Shown here: piece after piece, positions 24,168-32,488 of the stretch | How the letters are laid out: each line of letters opens with the position of its first letter | Position numbering within the stretch: position 1 is the stretch's first letter | Source of the DNA: JBBSOW01 sp038259365 | GTDB taxonomy: Bacteria; Actinomycetota; Actinomycetes; Propionibacteriales; Propionibacteriaceae | NCBI GenBank assembly: GCA_038259365.1 | Contig: JBBSOW010000023.1 | Span: 1-37,940 of the forward strand | Direction of reading: 5' to 3' | DNA length: 37,940 bases | Program-made: the position numbers and the translations under genes | The notes under the pieces: generated by a model | Told to the model about the DNA's origin: nothing | What the model saw: the letters and a program-made list of their open reading frames with translations, nothing else | The model's database searches: none

Positions 24168-24965
24168 TCAGCGCAGATGGGTGACGTCGCCGGCCGCGAA
24201 AGCGGTCTCGACCCCCTCCACCGACACCACGAGACGACCCGAGACGTCGATGTCGAGGCCCTGCCCGGTGACGGTCTCGCCGCTCTCGTCATCGCCCACC
24301 ATGACACTCACCGTCCTGCCCAGGCTCGCGCAGGCTTCGCGATAGCTCTGCCGCAGGGCCTGACGTCCGCGAGCGCTTTCCCACTGGCCGAATCGATGCT
24401 CGAGCCGGTGCAACAGCCCCTCCACGATCGGCACCCGGTCCGTCACCTTGGCGCCCTCCAATGCCAGCGAGGTCGCGCTGGGGGTAGGTAGCTGCTCGGC
24501 GGGAATGGTGAGGTTGATGCCGCAGCCGATCACGCACGCCGGGCCCGTCGGGGTCCCGATGCGCTCGGCCAGGATCCCGACGACCTTCTTGCCGTTGACG
24601 AGGACGTCGTTGGGCCACTTCACCTCCGCCGGCACGCCGGCGACCGCCACCAGGGTGTCCCTCACGGCCAGACCGGCGGCGAGCGGCAGCCACGGCCAGC
24701 CGGGAGCGGTTCGCGTCTGCGGGCTGGCCAGGACCGAAAGGGCGATGGAGGTGTCCGGGGGCGCGTTCCACGTCCGTTGCAGGCGGCCGCGGCCGGCCGA
24801 CTGGTGACCGGCGATCAGGACCGCCCCCCTTTCCAACCCCACCGCAGCCGCTTCGGCCAACTCGCGATTGGTGGAGCCGATCTCGTCGACCACCCTGATC
24901 GAATGCCAAAAATGACTGCTCCGAAACAGTCGTCGGAGTTCACTTTGATCGAGGGCCGCGTCCAT
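24168..24965 (-). CDS. birA: Biotin--[acetyl-CoA-carboxylase] ligase BirA
   Basis: A 265-residue class I biotin protein ligase without an N-terminal DNA-binding domain, so it is an enzyme only. The biotin/ATP loop is GHQSAGRGRLQRTWNAPPDT, and KWPNDVLVNGKKVVGILAE carries the catalytic lysine region. CVIGCGINLT and a C-terminal SH3-like domain (VSGRLVVSVEGVETAFAAGD) follow. It makes biotinyl-AMP and attaches biotin to the BCCP lysine, most likely that of AccA3 encoded 8 kb away. It is divergent from accD5, with a 69-base shared promoter region. Confidence 0.95.
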   Translation of the reverse strand: MDAALDQSELRRLFRSSHFWHSIRVVDEIGSTNRELAEAAAVGLERGAVLIAGHQSAGRGRLQRTWNAPPDTSIALSVLASPQTRTAPGWPWLPLAAGLAVRDTLVAVAGVPAEVKWPNDVLVNGKKVVGILAERIGTPTGPACVIGCGINLTIPAEQLPTPSATSLALEGAKVTDRVPIVEGLLHRLEHRFGQWESARGRQALRQSYREACASLGRTVSVMVGDDESGETVTGQGLDIDVSGRLVVSVEGVETAFAAGDVTHLR

Positions 24966-25034
24966 GACCGCAGCCTATCGCCGGGCCGGCGGCGGGCTCC
25001 TCCACCGTCGCCACCCATGCCATACTCGAGCTTT

Positions 25035-26636
25035 ATGACCGACAGCGAGAGCTCGGAGCAGGCGCGCGAGCACGACACCACCGCGGGCAAGCTCGCCGAT
25101 CTGGGACGGCGCCGAGAACAGGCGCTCCACGCGGGTTCGGCGCAGGCCGTGGACAAGCAACACGCCAAGGGCAAGATGACCGCCCGGGAACGGGTGCTCA
25201 AGCTCCTCGACGAGGGCACCTTCGCCGAGCTCGACGGCCTCGCCCGGCACCGTTCCACCCAGTTCGCCATGGCGGCAAAGCGCCCCTACGGCGACGGCGT
25301 CATCACCGGGGTGGGCGAGATCAACGGCCGCTCGGTCTGCGTTTTCAGCCAGGACGTCGCCGTATTCGGCGGCAGCCTGGGGCAGGTGTACGGCGAGAAG
25401 ATCGTCAAGATCATCGACTTCGCCACCACCACCGGATGCCCGCTGATCGGCCTCAACGAGGGCGGGGGCGCCCGGATCCAGGAGGGGGTGGTCTCGCTCG
25501 GGCTGTACGGGGAGATCTTTCGCCGCAACACCCTCGCCTCGGGCGTGATCCCGCAGATCTCGTTGATCATGGGCGCGGCCGCCGGCGGCCACGTCTACTC
25601 TCCGGCGCTAACCGACTTCGTCGTCATGGTCGATCAGACGTCACAGATGTTCATCACCGGCCCCGACGTGATCAAGACCGTCACGGGCGAGGACGTCGAC
25701 ATGGAGGATCTCGGCGGCGGGCGCACGCACAACACGACGTCGGGCAACGCCCACTATCTGGCCGAGGACGAGGACGACGCGCTGGACTACGTCCGAGCCC
25801 TGCTGGGATACCTGCCGCAGAACCACCAGGGCAAGCCACCGGTCTTCGCCCCCGATCAGCCGTCGCTGCCCGATGTCACCGCCGCCGACCGCGAACTCGA
25901 CTCCCTCATCCCCGACTCGGCGAACCAGCCCTACGACATGCACGCCGTGCTCGAGGCGGTGCTCGACGACGGCGAGTTCCTCGAGACCCAACCGCTGTTC
26001 GCCGGTAACATCATCTGCGGTTTCGGCCGCGTCGAGGGCCACGCCGTCGGCGTGGTGGCCAACCAACCGATGCACCTCGGGGGCTGCCTCGACATCGACG
26101 CCTCGGAGAAGGCCGCCCGCTTCGTGCGCACCTGCGACGCGTTCAACGTCGCGGTGCTCACCTTCGTCGACGTGCCGGGCTTCCTGCCCGGCACAGATCA
26201 GGAATGGAACGGCATCATCCGCCGCGGCGCCAAGCTCATCTACGCCTACGCCGAGGCCACCGTGCCGCTCGTCACCGTCGTCACCCGCAAGGCCTACGGC
26301 GGGGCGTACGACGTGATGGGTTCCAAGCACCTGGGGGCGGACGTGAACCTGGCCTGGCCGACCGCCCAGATCGCGGTGATGGGCGCCCATGGGGCGGTCA
26401 ACATCTTGTACCGGCGCGAGCTGGCCGCCAGCGATAATCCCGACGCGCGTCGGGCCGAACTGGTCGAGGAGTACGAGCGCGAGCTCAACAACCCCTACCT
26501 GGCCGCCGAGCGCGGTTACGTCGACGCGGTCATCTACCCGAGCGAGACGCGCTCGGAGATCATTCGGGTGCTCCGCCTGCTGCGCGATAAACGTGCGGAC
26601 TTGCCGGCCAAGAAGCACGGGAACATCCCGCTATGA
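25035..26636 (+). CDS. accD5: Acyl-CoA (propionyl-CoA) carboxylase beta subunit
   Basis: A 533-residue carboxyltransferase subunit from the ATG at 25035; the open frame runs further upstream only across birA. The motifs are KMTARERVLKLLDEGTF, the first oxyanion loop GGGARIQEGVVSL, MGAAAGGHVYSPALTDFVVM and the second loop in RKAYGGAYDVMGSKHLGADV, ending EYERELNNPYLAAERGYVDA. It transfers the carboxyl from biotin to acyl-CoA; the product, methylmalonyl-CoA or malonyl-CoA, feeds lipid synthesis. The Asp in GGAYDVM corresponds, as far as I recall, to the residue that favours propionyl-CoA in PccB-type subunits. It pairs with the biotin carboxylase encoded at 33276. A separate epsilon subunit, found next to M. 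tuberculosis accD5, is not seen. Confidence 0.95.
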   Translation: MTDSESSEQAREHDTTAGKLADLGRRREQALHAGSAQAVDKQHAKGKMTARERVLKLLDEGTFAELDGLARHRSTQFAMAAKRPYGDGVITGVGEINGRSVCVFSQDVAVFGGSLGQVYGEKIVKIIDFATTTGCPLIGLNEGGGARIQEGVVSLGLYGEIFRRNTLASGVIPQISLIMGAAAGGHVYSPALTDFVVMVDQTSQMFITGPDVIKTVTGEDVDMEDLGGGRTHNTTSGNAHYLAEDEDDALDYVRALLGYLPQNHQGKPPVFAPDQPSLPDVTAADRELDSLIPDSANQPYDMHAVLEAVLDDGEFLETQPLFAGNIICGFGRVEGHAVGVVANQPMHLGGCLDIDASEKAARFVRTCDAFNVAVLTFVDVPGFLPGTDQEWNGIIRRGAKLIYAYAEATVPLVTVVTRKAYGGAYDVMGSKHLGADVNLAWPTAQIAVMGAHGAVNILYRRELAASDNPDARRAELVEEYERELNNPYLAAERGYVDAVIYPSETRSEIIRVLRLLRDKRADLPAKKHGNIPL

Positions 26637-26792
26637 GCCTCGGCCCACCTGCGGCGTAGGTCCCCGGCGTCACGCCTGACCCATCCGTCGCCTGGCGTCG
26701 CAGCGACGTAATCGAATGCCGCCAATGGCCTGCAGACGCGGCCAGGTTGCTCTAACGTGACCTGCAGACAGATCGAGGAAGGACACCTCCCC

Positions 26793-27434
26793 ATGACCGC
26801 TGTTGACGAGATCCTCGCCCGCGTGCCGCTGGCCGAGGTAGCGCGCGAACTGGGTGTCAGCGAGGCCGAGGCGGAGGTCCTCGCCCGGCAATCCATTCCC
26901 ACCCTGCTGGGTGGCATGCGGGCCAACGCCTCCGATCCCGGCGGCGCCTCCTCGCTGGCGGGCGCGCTGCTCGAGCACGCGGGAGACGACGCAGTAGACG
27001 ACGCGAACCATCCCTCGCTGTCCCAGATCGATACCCACGACGGATCCAAGATCGTCGGCAACATCTTCGGCGCCAACTCCGAATCCGTCATCCAATCCCT
27101 CGGCGCGCGCAGCGACGGTGGTTCGACGCTGATCGGCAAACTCTTGCCGATCCTGGCCCCGATCGTGTTGACCTACCTGGCCGACAAGGTTCTCGGCGGC
27201 GGGCCCGGCGGCTCTGTGTCCACCGGTTCTGCTTCGACCGGGTCACTGGCCGGCGGCGGCATGCTCGGCCAGATCCTGGGTGAGATGCTGAGCGGACGCG
27301 CCAGCGCTCCCACGAACCCCACCCGCGAGCGGACCGAGGCCCCGGCTCGTTCCGATGGGCCGACCTTCGATGGGCCGGCGAGCGACTCGGTGCTGGATGG
27401 CTTGACGGACCTCGGCACGGGACGCCGCGGTTAG
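26793..27434 (+). CDS. DUF937 (YidB-like) protein
   Basis: A 213-residue protein from an ATG at 26793 with a strong ribosome-binding site (AGGAAGGA, 26777-26784). The N-terminal 150 residues fit the DUF937 family: an HTH-like helical segment (VPLAEVARELGVSEAEAEVL) and PTLLGGMRANASDPGGASSL. These are followed by GSKIVGNIFGAN and a glycine-rich hydrophobic stretch (LLPILAPIVLTYLADKVLGG). The last 60 residues are Ser/Thr/Gly-rich and low in complexity. No function is established. It occupies the place of accE between accD5 and maf, and its stop touches the maf start, so it is probably co-transcribed with maf. Confidence 0.8.
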   Translation: MTAVDEILARVPLAEVARELGVSEAEAEVLARQSIPTLLGGMRANASDPGGASSLAGALLEHAGDDAVDDANHPSLSQIDTHDGSKIVGNIFGANSESVIQSLGARSDGGSTLIGKLLPILAPIVLTYLADKVLGGGPGGSVSTGSASTGSLAGGGMLGQILGEMLSGRASAPTNPTRERTEAPARSDGPTFDGPASDSVLDGLTDLGTGRRG

Positions 27435-28058
27435 ATGAACTCTCCGCTCTCGATGTCGACCCGCGTGGTGCTCGCCTCCGCCTCCCCCGCCAGGCTAGAC
27501 ACCTTGCGCCGCGCCGGGCTCGACCCCGAGGTGATGGTCTCGGGGGTTGACGAGAGCACGGTCACGAGCGCGGAGCCGTCGGTCGTCGCGGCCGAGCTCG
27601 CCAAGCTCAAGGCGCGGGCGGTCCTCGAACGGCTGAGCGCCGAGGGCTCGGTCGTCCTGATCGGGTGCGATTCGATCCTGGAGATCGACGGTGTCGCCTA
27701 CGGTAAGCCCCACGACGCGCCGACCGCCACCTCTCGCTGGCAACGGATGCGCGGCCAGTCCGCCGTCCTGCACACCGGGCACCACGTGGTCGCGCGCAAC
27801 GGGAACGGCCACCACGAGCTCACCGATGTGGCTTCGACGACGGTCCACTTCGCCGAGTTGAGCGATACCGAGATCGAGCACTACGTCTCGACCGGGGAGC
27901 CGCTCGACGTTGCCGGAGCGTTCACCATCGACGCCCTCGGGGGTGCCTTTATCACCGGCATCGAGGGCGATCCGCATAACGTCGTCGGGATCTCGCTGCC
28001 GTTGCTGCGCGTCATGCTGGCCAAACTGGGGGTGGCGTGGACGACGCTGTGGAGCTGA
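27435..28058 (+). CDS. maf: Maf/nucleoside triphosphate pyrophosphatase
   Basis: A 207-residue Maf-type house-cleaning pyrophosphatase, which hydrolyses non-canonical or particular NTPs to NMPs. The N-terminal substrate loop is RVVLASASPARLDTLRRAGL. Next come the catalytic GCDSILEIDGVAYGKPHDA, then RGQSAVLHTGHHVV, and the C-terminal GAFTIDALGGAFITGIEGDP with NVVGISLPLLRVML. The ATG follows the DUF937 stop directly (TAGATG), with a second in-frame ATG six codons on. The downstream lipoprotein gene converges, with only six bases between the stops. Confidence 0.94.
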   Translation: MNSPLSMSTRVVLASASPARLDTLRRAGLDPEVMVSGVDESTVTSAEPSVVAAELAKLKARAVLERLSAEGSVVLIGCDSILEIDGVAYGKPHDAPTATSRWQRMRGQSAVLHTGHHVVARNGNGHHELTDVASTTVHFAELSDTEIEHYVSTGEPLDVAGAFTIDALGGAFITGIEGDPHNVVGISLPLLRVMLAKLGVAWTTLWS

Positions 28059-28064
28059 GCGGGT

Positions 28065-28532
28065 CTAGTTGCTCGGCCGGCTGACTCGCCGCAACGTCAG
28101 GCCGGACACCTCGTCGGTCGAGGTGAAACTGCCTTCCCAGCCGGGCCTGGTGAACGTCAGCGAGTCGGCGCTGGCGCCGGTGACGGTGAAGCCGCGAGCG
28201 GGCAGGCTGGTCGAGTAGAAATCGACGAGTTTCGGCCCCGACGGTTGGGCGAAGATCAGCGTCACCACGTTGGGCTGATCGACCCGGTAGCTGATCTCGG
28301 CCGATTCGGGCACAAACACCTCACCGGTCGGGCCGTTTCGAAAGCCCAGGCCGGTCAGCGAGACCGCGCCGGCGGGCAGCGCCGTCGAGGTGGGGCTGGC
28401 GCTCCGATCGGTGGTGGGGACCGGCTGCTCGGCGGCGCTGCAGGCCGCCAAACCCAAGATGAGCGCGCCGGCCGCGAGCGATGCGGCAGGCCTCACGGGC
28501 GGGCGGAAACGGCGAGGAAGCACGCATGCCAC
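28065..28532 (-). CDS. Small putative lipoprotein
   Basis: About 155 residues from a GTG at 28532 (or 152 from 28523). The N-terminus has arginines (LPRRFRPPVRP), a hydrophobic core and the lipobox LGLAACSA, so the mature protein would be lipid-anchored at its cysteine outside the membrane. After a Ser/Thr/Pro linker comes a small beta-rich domain (SAEISYRVDQPNVVTLIFAQ; LVDFYSTSLPARGFTVTGAS; TFTRPGWEGSFTS). I do not recognise the family. The gene is divergent from ubiA with only 25 bases between starts, so the promoters must overlap the coding ends; longer open-frame extensions cross ubiA and are spurious. Confidence 0.75.
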   Translation of the reverse strand: MACVLPRRFRPPVRPAASLAAGALILGLAACSAAEQPVPTTDRSASPTSTALPAGAVSLTGLGFRNGPTGEVFVPESAEISYRVDQPNVVTLIFAQPSGPKLVDFYSTSLPARGFTVTGASADSLTFTRPGWEGSFTSTDEVSGLTLRRVSRPSN

Positions 28533-28557
28533 CGTACCCGGTAACCTCGATGGAGCT

Positions 28558-29556
28558 ATGAGTATCGAACCCGACCCCGCCCGCCCCGACGTGCCAGATC
28601 CCGCCGGCTCCGCCGAACCCGACCCCGCCGGCTCCGCCGAACCCGACCCCGCCGGCTCCGCCGCGCCGGATCCCGCCGTCCCCGCCCGGCCACCGTCCCG
28701 GCTGCCCGCGGCCGTCCGCGCGATGCGCCCCACGCAGTGGACCAAGAACATCCTCGTGGCCACCGCGCCGCTGGCCTCGGGGCAGTTGTTCGATCTCGAA
28801 GTGTTCGCCAAGACCATCTTGGCGTTCATCGCCTTCTCGATGATCAGCGCCACCGTGTACCTGATCAACGACATCTACGACGTCGCCGAGGATCGGCTGC
28901 ACCCCAAGAAGCGGTTCCGGCCCATCGCCGCCGGCGAACTGGAGGTCCGCCCGGCCTACCTCTTGGCTGGCGGCTGCGCCCTCGTCGCGTTCCTCATCGG
29001 CTTCGCGACCGCGGTGCCGCTGGGCCTCACACTGGCGGTCTACCTGGGCCTGCAGCTGCTGTATTCGCGCTTCCTGAAGCATCTGCCGCTGATCGACCTT
29101 GCCATGGTCGCCTCCGGTTTCTTGCTGCGGGCCATCGCCGGCGGCGCGGCCAGCGGCATCGTGTTGAGCCAATGGTTCTTGCTGGTGGCCTCCTTCGGCT
29201 CGCTGTTCATGGTGGCGGGCAAGCGGTACTCCGAACTCAAGGGCCTCGGCGTCGACGCCGGCACCCGCAGGTCCCTGGAGCGCTATTCGCTGTCCTACCT
29301 GCGCTTTGTCTGGATGCTCGCCGCCGTCGCCGTGATCATGTCCTACTCCTTGTGGGCCTTCGAACAGGGCAGCACCGGAGTCGTCCCGTGGACCGCGATC
29401 TCCATCGCCCCGTTCACTCTGGCGCTGTTGCAGTACGCCCTGGAGATCGACCTCGGCGCCGCCGGGGAGCCCGAAGAGATCGTGCTCAAAGATCGCGTCC
29501 TGCAAGCCCTCGGAGCCATCTGGCTCGTCCTAATCGCCGTGGCGGTGTTCCTATGA
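28558..29556 (+). CDS. ubiA: Decaprenyl-phosphate phosphoribosyltransferase (UbiA family)
   Basis: A 332-residue integral membrane prenyltransferase. It joins phosphoribosyl pyrophosphate to decaprenyl phosphate, the first committed step toward the arabinose donor DPA. The diagnostic metal-binding motif is NDIYDVAEDRLHPKKRF (Asn104 onwards, NDxxDxxxD), and the second motif region is YSELKGLGVDAGTRRSLERY; eight to nine helices follow the UbiA pattern. M. tuberculosis Rv3806c has the same motifs. The first 45 residues are unusual: a Pro/Asp/Glu/Ala repeat before the enzyme proper at about residue 50. The ATG at 28558 gives this form. Its stop overlaps the dprE1 start by 4 bases (ATGA). Confidence 0.94.
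   Translation: MSIEPDPARPDVPDPAGSAEPDPAGSAEPDPAGSAAPDPAVPARPPSRLPAAVRAMRPTQWTKNILVATAPLASGQLFDLEVFAKTILAFIAFSMISATVYLINDIYDVAEDRLHPKKRFRPIAAGELEVRPAYLLAGGCALVAFLIGFATAVPLGLTLAVYLGLQLLYSRFLKHLPLIDLAMVASGFLLRAIAGGAASGIVLSQWFLLVASFGSLFMVAGKRYSELKGLGVDAGTRRSLERYSLSYLRFVWMLAAVAVIMSYSLWAFEQGSTGVVPWTAISIAPFTLALLQYALEIDLGAAGEPEEIVLKDRVLQALGAIWLVLIAVAVFL
28594..28662. repeat. 24-bp tandem repeat in the 5' end of ubiA
   Basis: The 24-bp unit encoding EPDPAGSA is present in two identical copies at 28615-28638 and 28639-28662. A partial copy precedes them at 28594-28614 and a diverged piece follows. The unit keeps the reading frame, so copy number can vary without damage to the enzyme. Confidence 0.85.
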
Positions 29557-30965
29557 CAGATTTCCGCGAGGCTTCCACGAGCATCCCGCCCTCGCCCGGC
29601 GTGGAAGCTCCCGCCACCGTGCCCCTGTACGGCTGGGGACGGACCAACTCCAGCCACGCCACGCTGACGAGCATCGAGAGCGTGTCCGATGCGGTATCGC
29701 TGCTGCGGAAGGCGGATTCGCGCGGCGTCACACCGCGAGGTCTCGGCCGCAGCTACGGCGACGCCGCCCAAAACGGCGGCGGCACCGCCATCGACATCAC
29801 CAAGATGAACAAGATCATCTCGGTGGACGGCGACGCGGCCGAGCCGAGCGTCGTCGTCGAGGCCGGGGTCAGCCTGGATGCGCTGATGAAGGCGCTGCTG
29901 CCCTTCGGGTTGTGGATTCCGGTCCTACCCGGCACCCGCCAGGTGACCATCGGCGGCGCGATCGGCGCCGACGTGCACGGCAAGAATCACCACGTCCAGG
30001 GCAGCTTCGGCAACCACGTCCGGACGCTGCAACTGATGACCGCCGACGGCTCCATCCGCGAGCTCACGCCCGAGGGCGAGGGGCGCGAACTGTTCTGGGC
30101 CACCATCGGCGGCATGGGCCTCACCGGCTTGGTGCTGCGGGCCACCGTGGCCGTACAGCGCGTCGAATCGGCCTACTTCAGCGTCGACACCGACCGCACC
30201 GCCGACCTCGACGAGCTGATGGCCCGGATGAGCGAAGGCGACGAGAACTACACCTACTCCGTCGCCTGGTTCGACGCCGTCACCCGGGGCAAGCACCTGG
30301 GCCGGGCCGTGCTCACCCGTGGACGCAAGGCCCCCGTCGACGAACTGCCGAAGAAGCTGCAACGCGACCCGCTGAAATTCGTCGCGCCTTCGTTCGGCAC
30401 CATCCCCGAGGTGTTTCCTAACGGCCTGGTCAACCGCGTGAGCGGCAAAGCCTTCAGCGAGTTCTGGTTCCGCAAGGCGCCCAAGCACCGCGTCGGGGAG
30501 ATCCAGAACATCACCCAATTCTTCCACCCGCTCGACATCGTCGCGGACTGGAACCGGGTGTACGGCTCGGCCGGATTCCTGCAGTACCAGTTCGTCGTCC
30601 CCTTCACCGAGCACGAGGTGTTTCGACGGTGCGTGGAGCTGATCGTCACCTCCGGACACATCTCGTGTCTCAACGTGTTGAAGCGTTTCGGGCCCGCGAA
30701 CGACGCTCCGCTGTCCTTTCCCATGCCCGGCTGGACCCTCACGGTGGACTTCGCAATCACCGAGGGCCTGGATTCGTTGTGCAACACCCTGGACGAGCTG
30801 GTGCTCGCCGCCGGGGGGCGCAACTACCTGGCCAAGGACTCCCGGTTGACCGCCGGCACCTTCGCCAAGATGTACCCGCGGCTGGAGGAGTTCCTGGCCG
30901 TCCGCGAGGCCGTCGACCCCGAGCACGTGTTCACCTCCGATCTTGCCCGCCGGCTGAAGATCTAA
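29553..30965 (+). CDS. dprE1: Decaprenylphosphoryl-beta-D-ribose oxidase DprE1
   Basis: A 470-residue FAD oxidoreductase that oxidises decaprenyl-phosphoryl-ribose at C2, acting with DprE2 as an epimerase. The FAD domain shows PRGLGRSYGDAAQNGGGTAI and PGTRQVTIGGAIGADVHGKN with His142 (M. tuberculosis His132). The substrate domain has FLQYQFVVPF, and LAKDSRLTAGTFAKMYPRL has Lys428 (Lys418 there). Both anchors differ from M. tuberculosis by ten positions, so residue 397 aligns with Cys387, the covalent target of benzothiazinones; here it is Thr (PGWTLTVDF). The start overlaps the ubiA stop (ATGA), and dprE2 follows 28 bases later in one operon. Confidence 0.95.
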   Translation: MTDFREASTSIPPSPGVEAPATVPLYGWGRTNSSHATLTSIESVSDAVSLLRKADSRGVTPRGLGRSYGDAAQNGGGTAIDITKMNKIISVDGDAAEPSVVVEAGVSLDALMKALLPFGLWIPVLPGTRQVTIGGAIGADVHGKNHHVQGSFGNHVRTLQLMTADGSIRELTPEGEGRELFWATIGGMGLTGLVLRATVAVQRVESAYFSVDTDRTADLDELMARMSEGDENYTYSVAWFDAVTRGKHLGRAVLTRGRKAPVDELPKKLQRDPLKFVAPSFGTIPEVFPNGLVNRVSGKAFSEFWFRKAPKHRVGEIQNITQFFHPLDIVADWNRVYGSAGFLQYQFVVPFTEHEVFRRCVELIVTSGHISCLNVLKRFGPANDAPLSFPMPGWTLTVDFAITEGLDSLCNTLDELVLAAGGRNYLAKDSRLTAGTFAKMYPRLEEFLAVREAVDPEHVFTSDLARRLKI

Positions 30966-30993
30966 AAGACCTTCCACGCTAGGAGAACCACCT

Positions 30994-31743
30994 ATGGACG
31001 CCCTCGGCAACCCCGCCTCCGTGCTGCTGCTCGGCGGCACCTCCGATATCGCGCTGGCTATCGCGCGCGAGTACGCCCGCCCGGGCGTCGCGATGGTCTT
31101 GGCGGCGCGGCCGAGCGGGCGTCGAGCCGCGGCAACGGCCGAGCTGTCCGACCTGGGCTGCTCGGTCACGGAGGTCGACTTCGAGGCCCGCGACACCGCG
31201 TCCCACCCCGCCGCGTTGGACGAGGCCTTTGCCGGAGGCGACATCGATATCGCCGTCGTCGCCTTCGGCATCCTCGGCGAGGCCGAGCGCGCCTGGACCG
31301 ACGCCTCCCATGCGCTGGAGCTGGCCCAGGTGAACTTCGCGGCACCCGTGCACACCGGCGTGCTGCTGGCCCAGCGGATGCGCGCCCAGGGGCACGGCAC
31401 CATCGTCGCGCTCTCCAGCGTGGCCGGGGAAAAGGTGCGCCGCTCCAATTTCGTCTACGGCTCCACCAAGGCGGGCATGGACGGGTTCTACCTGGGGCTC
31501 GGCGAGGCGCTGGAGGAACACGGCGTGCGCGTGGTCGTGGTCCGCCCCGGGTTCGTCACCTCCAAGATGACCGAAGGCATGGGAAAGGCCCCCCTCTCGG
31601 TCAGCCCCGAGACCGTCGCCACCGCCACCGTCAAGGCGGTGCGGCAGCGCAAGCGGCTGATCTGGGTGCCCGCGGCGTTCCAGCCGATCATGGCGATCCT
31701 CAAAAACCTCCCCCACGCGATCTTCCGCAGGCTCCCGCTTTAG
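30994..31743 (+). CDS. dprE2: Decaprenylphosphoryl-D-2-keto-erythropentose reductase DprE2
   Basis: A 249-residue short-chain dehydrogenase that reduces the keto product of DprE1 with NADH to give decaprenyl-phosphoryl-arabinose. The nucleotide-binding start is VLLLGGTSDIALAIAREYA, a Thr/Ser-rich variant typical of this family. The active site has ALSSVAGEKVRRSNFVYGST with Ser and the YxxxK pair (YGSTK), then VRPGFVTSKMTEGM. The ATG has a clear ribosome-binding site (AGGAGAACC). It closes the ubiA-dprE1-dprE2 operon. The C-terminus (FQPIMAILKNLPHAIFRRLP) is hydrophobic and basic, suitable for contact with the membrane-bound substrate. Confidence 0.95.
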   Translation: MDALGNPASVLLLGGTSDIALAIAREYARPGVAMVLAARPSGRRAAATAELSDLGCSVTEVDFEARDTASHPAALDEAFAGGDIDIAVVAFGILGEAERAWTDASHALELAQVNFAAPVHTGVLLAQRMRAQGHGTIVALSSVAGEKVRRSNFVYGSTKAGMDGFYLGLGEALEEHGVRVVVVRPGFVTSKMTEGMGKAPLSVSPETVATATVKAVRQRKRLIWVPAAFQPIMAILKNLPHAIFRRLPL

Positions 31744-31769
31744 GCCAACCGTTAGGGCAGACTGGAGCC

Positions 31770-32369
31770 ATGGTGGGCACCCCGGGAGGGTCGAGCGAGC
31801 GGCCGGCGCTGTTCTTCGCCGACGCCGCCGAGTTTCGTCGGTGGTTGGCCGAGAACCACGAGACGGCCAGCGAGTTGTGGATGGGGCTGAACAAGAAACA
31901 TGTGCCCGAGCGTGGGCTGACCTGGGAGCAGGCGGTGCCCGAGGCGCTGTGCTTCGGCTGGATCGACTCGCTCGCCCAGCGCATCGACGAGGACACGCGG
32001 CGCCAGCGCTGGACCCCACGCAAAAAGAACAGCGTGTGGAGCACGGTGAACATCAACCTGATCAAGGAGCTCACCGAGGCCGGGCGCATCGAGCCCGCCG
32101 GGATTGCCGCCTATGAGCGGCGAAGACCCGAAAGATCGGGAATCTACGCCTACGAACAACCCCACCCCGAGCTGAGCCCGGACTTCGCGGGCCGGCTGGC
32201 CGCCGACGGGGAGGCGCAACGCTGGTTCGACGAGCAGGCGCCTGGTTATCGCAAGATCTGCATCAACTGGGTGATGACGGCCAAGCGCGCCCAGACCCGC
32301 GAATCGCGACTCCAGAGCTTGATCGAAGACTGCGCCGCGGGGCGCAAGATCAAGTCGCAGCGCTACTGA
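31770..32369 (+). CDS. YdeI/OmdA-family protein
   Basis: A 199-residue soluble protein of the YdeI family: ALFFADAAEFRRWLAENHE at the N-terminus, then GLNKKHVPERGLTWEQAVPE and ALCFGWIDSLAQRIDEDTRR with the conserved CFGWIDS, and QRWTPRKKNSVWSTVN. The C-terminal helical part (AQRWFDEQAPGYRKICINWV; AKRAQTRESRL) is typical too. Members are linked to resistance to cationic peptides in some bacteria, but no biochemical activity is established. It starts 26 bases after dprE2, close enough to be co-transcribed, though the family has no known tie to arabinan synthesis. Confidence 0.88.
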   Translation: MVGTPGGSSERPALFFADAAEFRRWLAENHETASELWMGLNKKHVPERGLTWEQAVPEALCFGWIDSLAQRIDEDTRRQRWTPRKKNSVWSTVNINLIKELTEAGRIEPAGIAAYERRRPERSGIYAYEQPHPELSPDFAGRLAADGEAQRWFDEQAPGYRKICINWVMTAKRAQTRESRLQSLIEDCAAGRKIKSQRY

Positions 32370-32488
32370 GTGTCGTGTCAGCCGGGCTACCTCTTGATCA
32401 ACGGCCCCAAAGTTCCCCCCGTGGTTGGCCTTGGCGAGGTCGGTGCTTGGATGGATGAGCAACCAGCGCCCGCTCGAAGGTCACACCC

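Noticed and set aside
24777..25034. Upstream extension of the accD5 frame
   Set aside because: It overlaps birA on the other strand and lacks homology; the ATG at 25035 begins a normal AccD5 N-terminus.
28065..28874. 269-residue version of the lipoprotein gene
   Set aside because: The extra N-terminal part crosses the ubiA start and repeat; the signal peptide and lipobox fix the real start near 28523-28532.
28321..29505. Minus-strand frame with Gly-Gly-Ala-Gly-Gly repeats opposite ubiA
   Set aside because: The glycine repeats are the complement of the ubiA 24-bp repeat, not a real glycine-rich protein.
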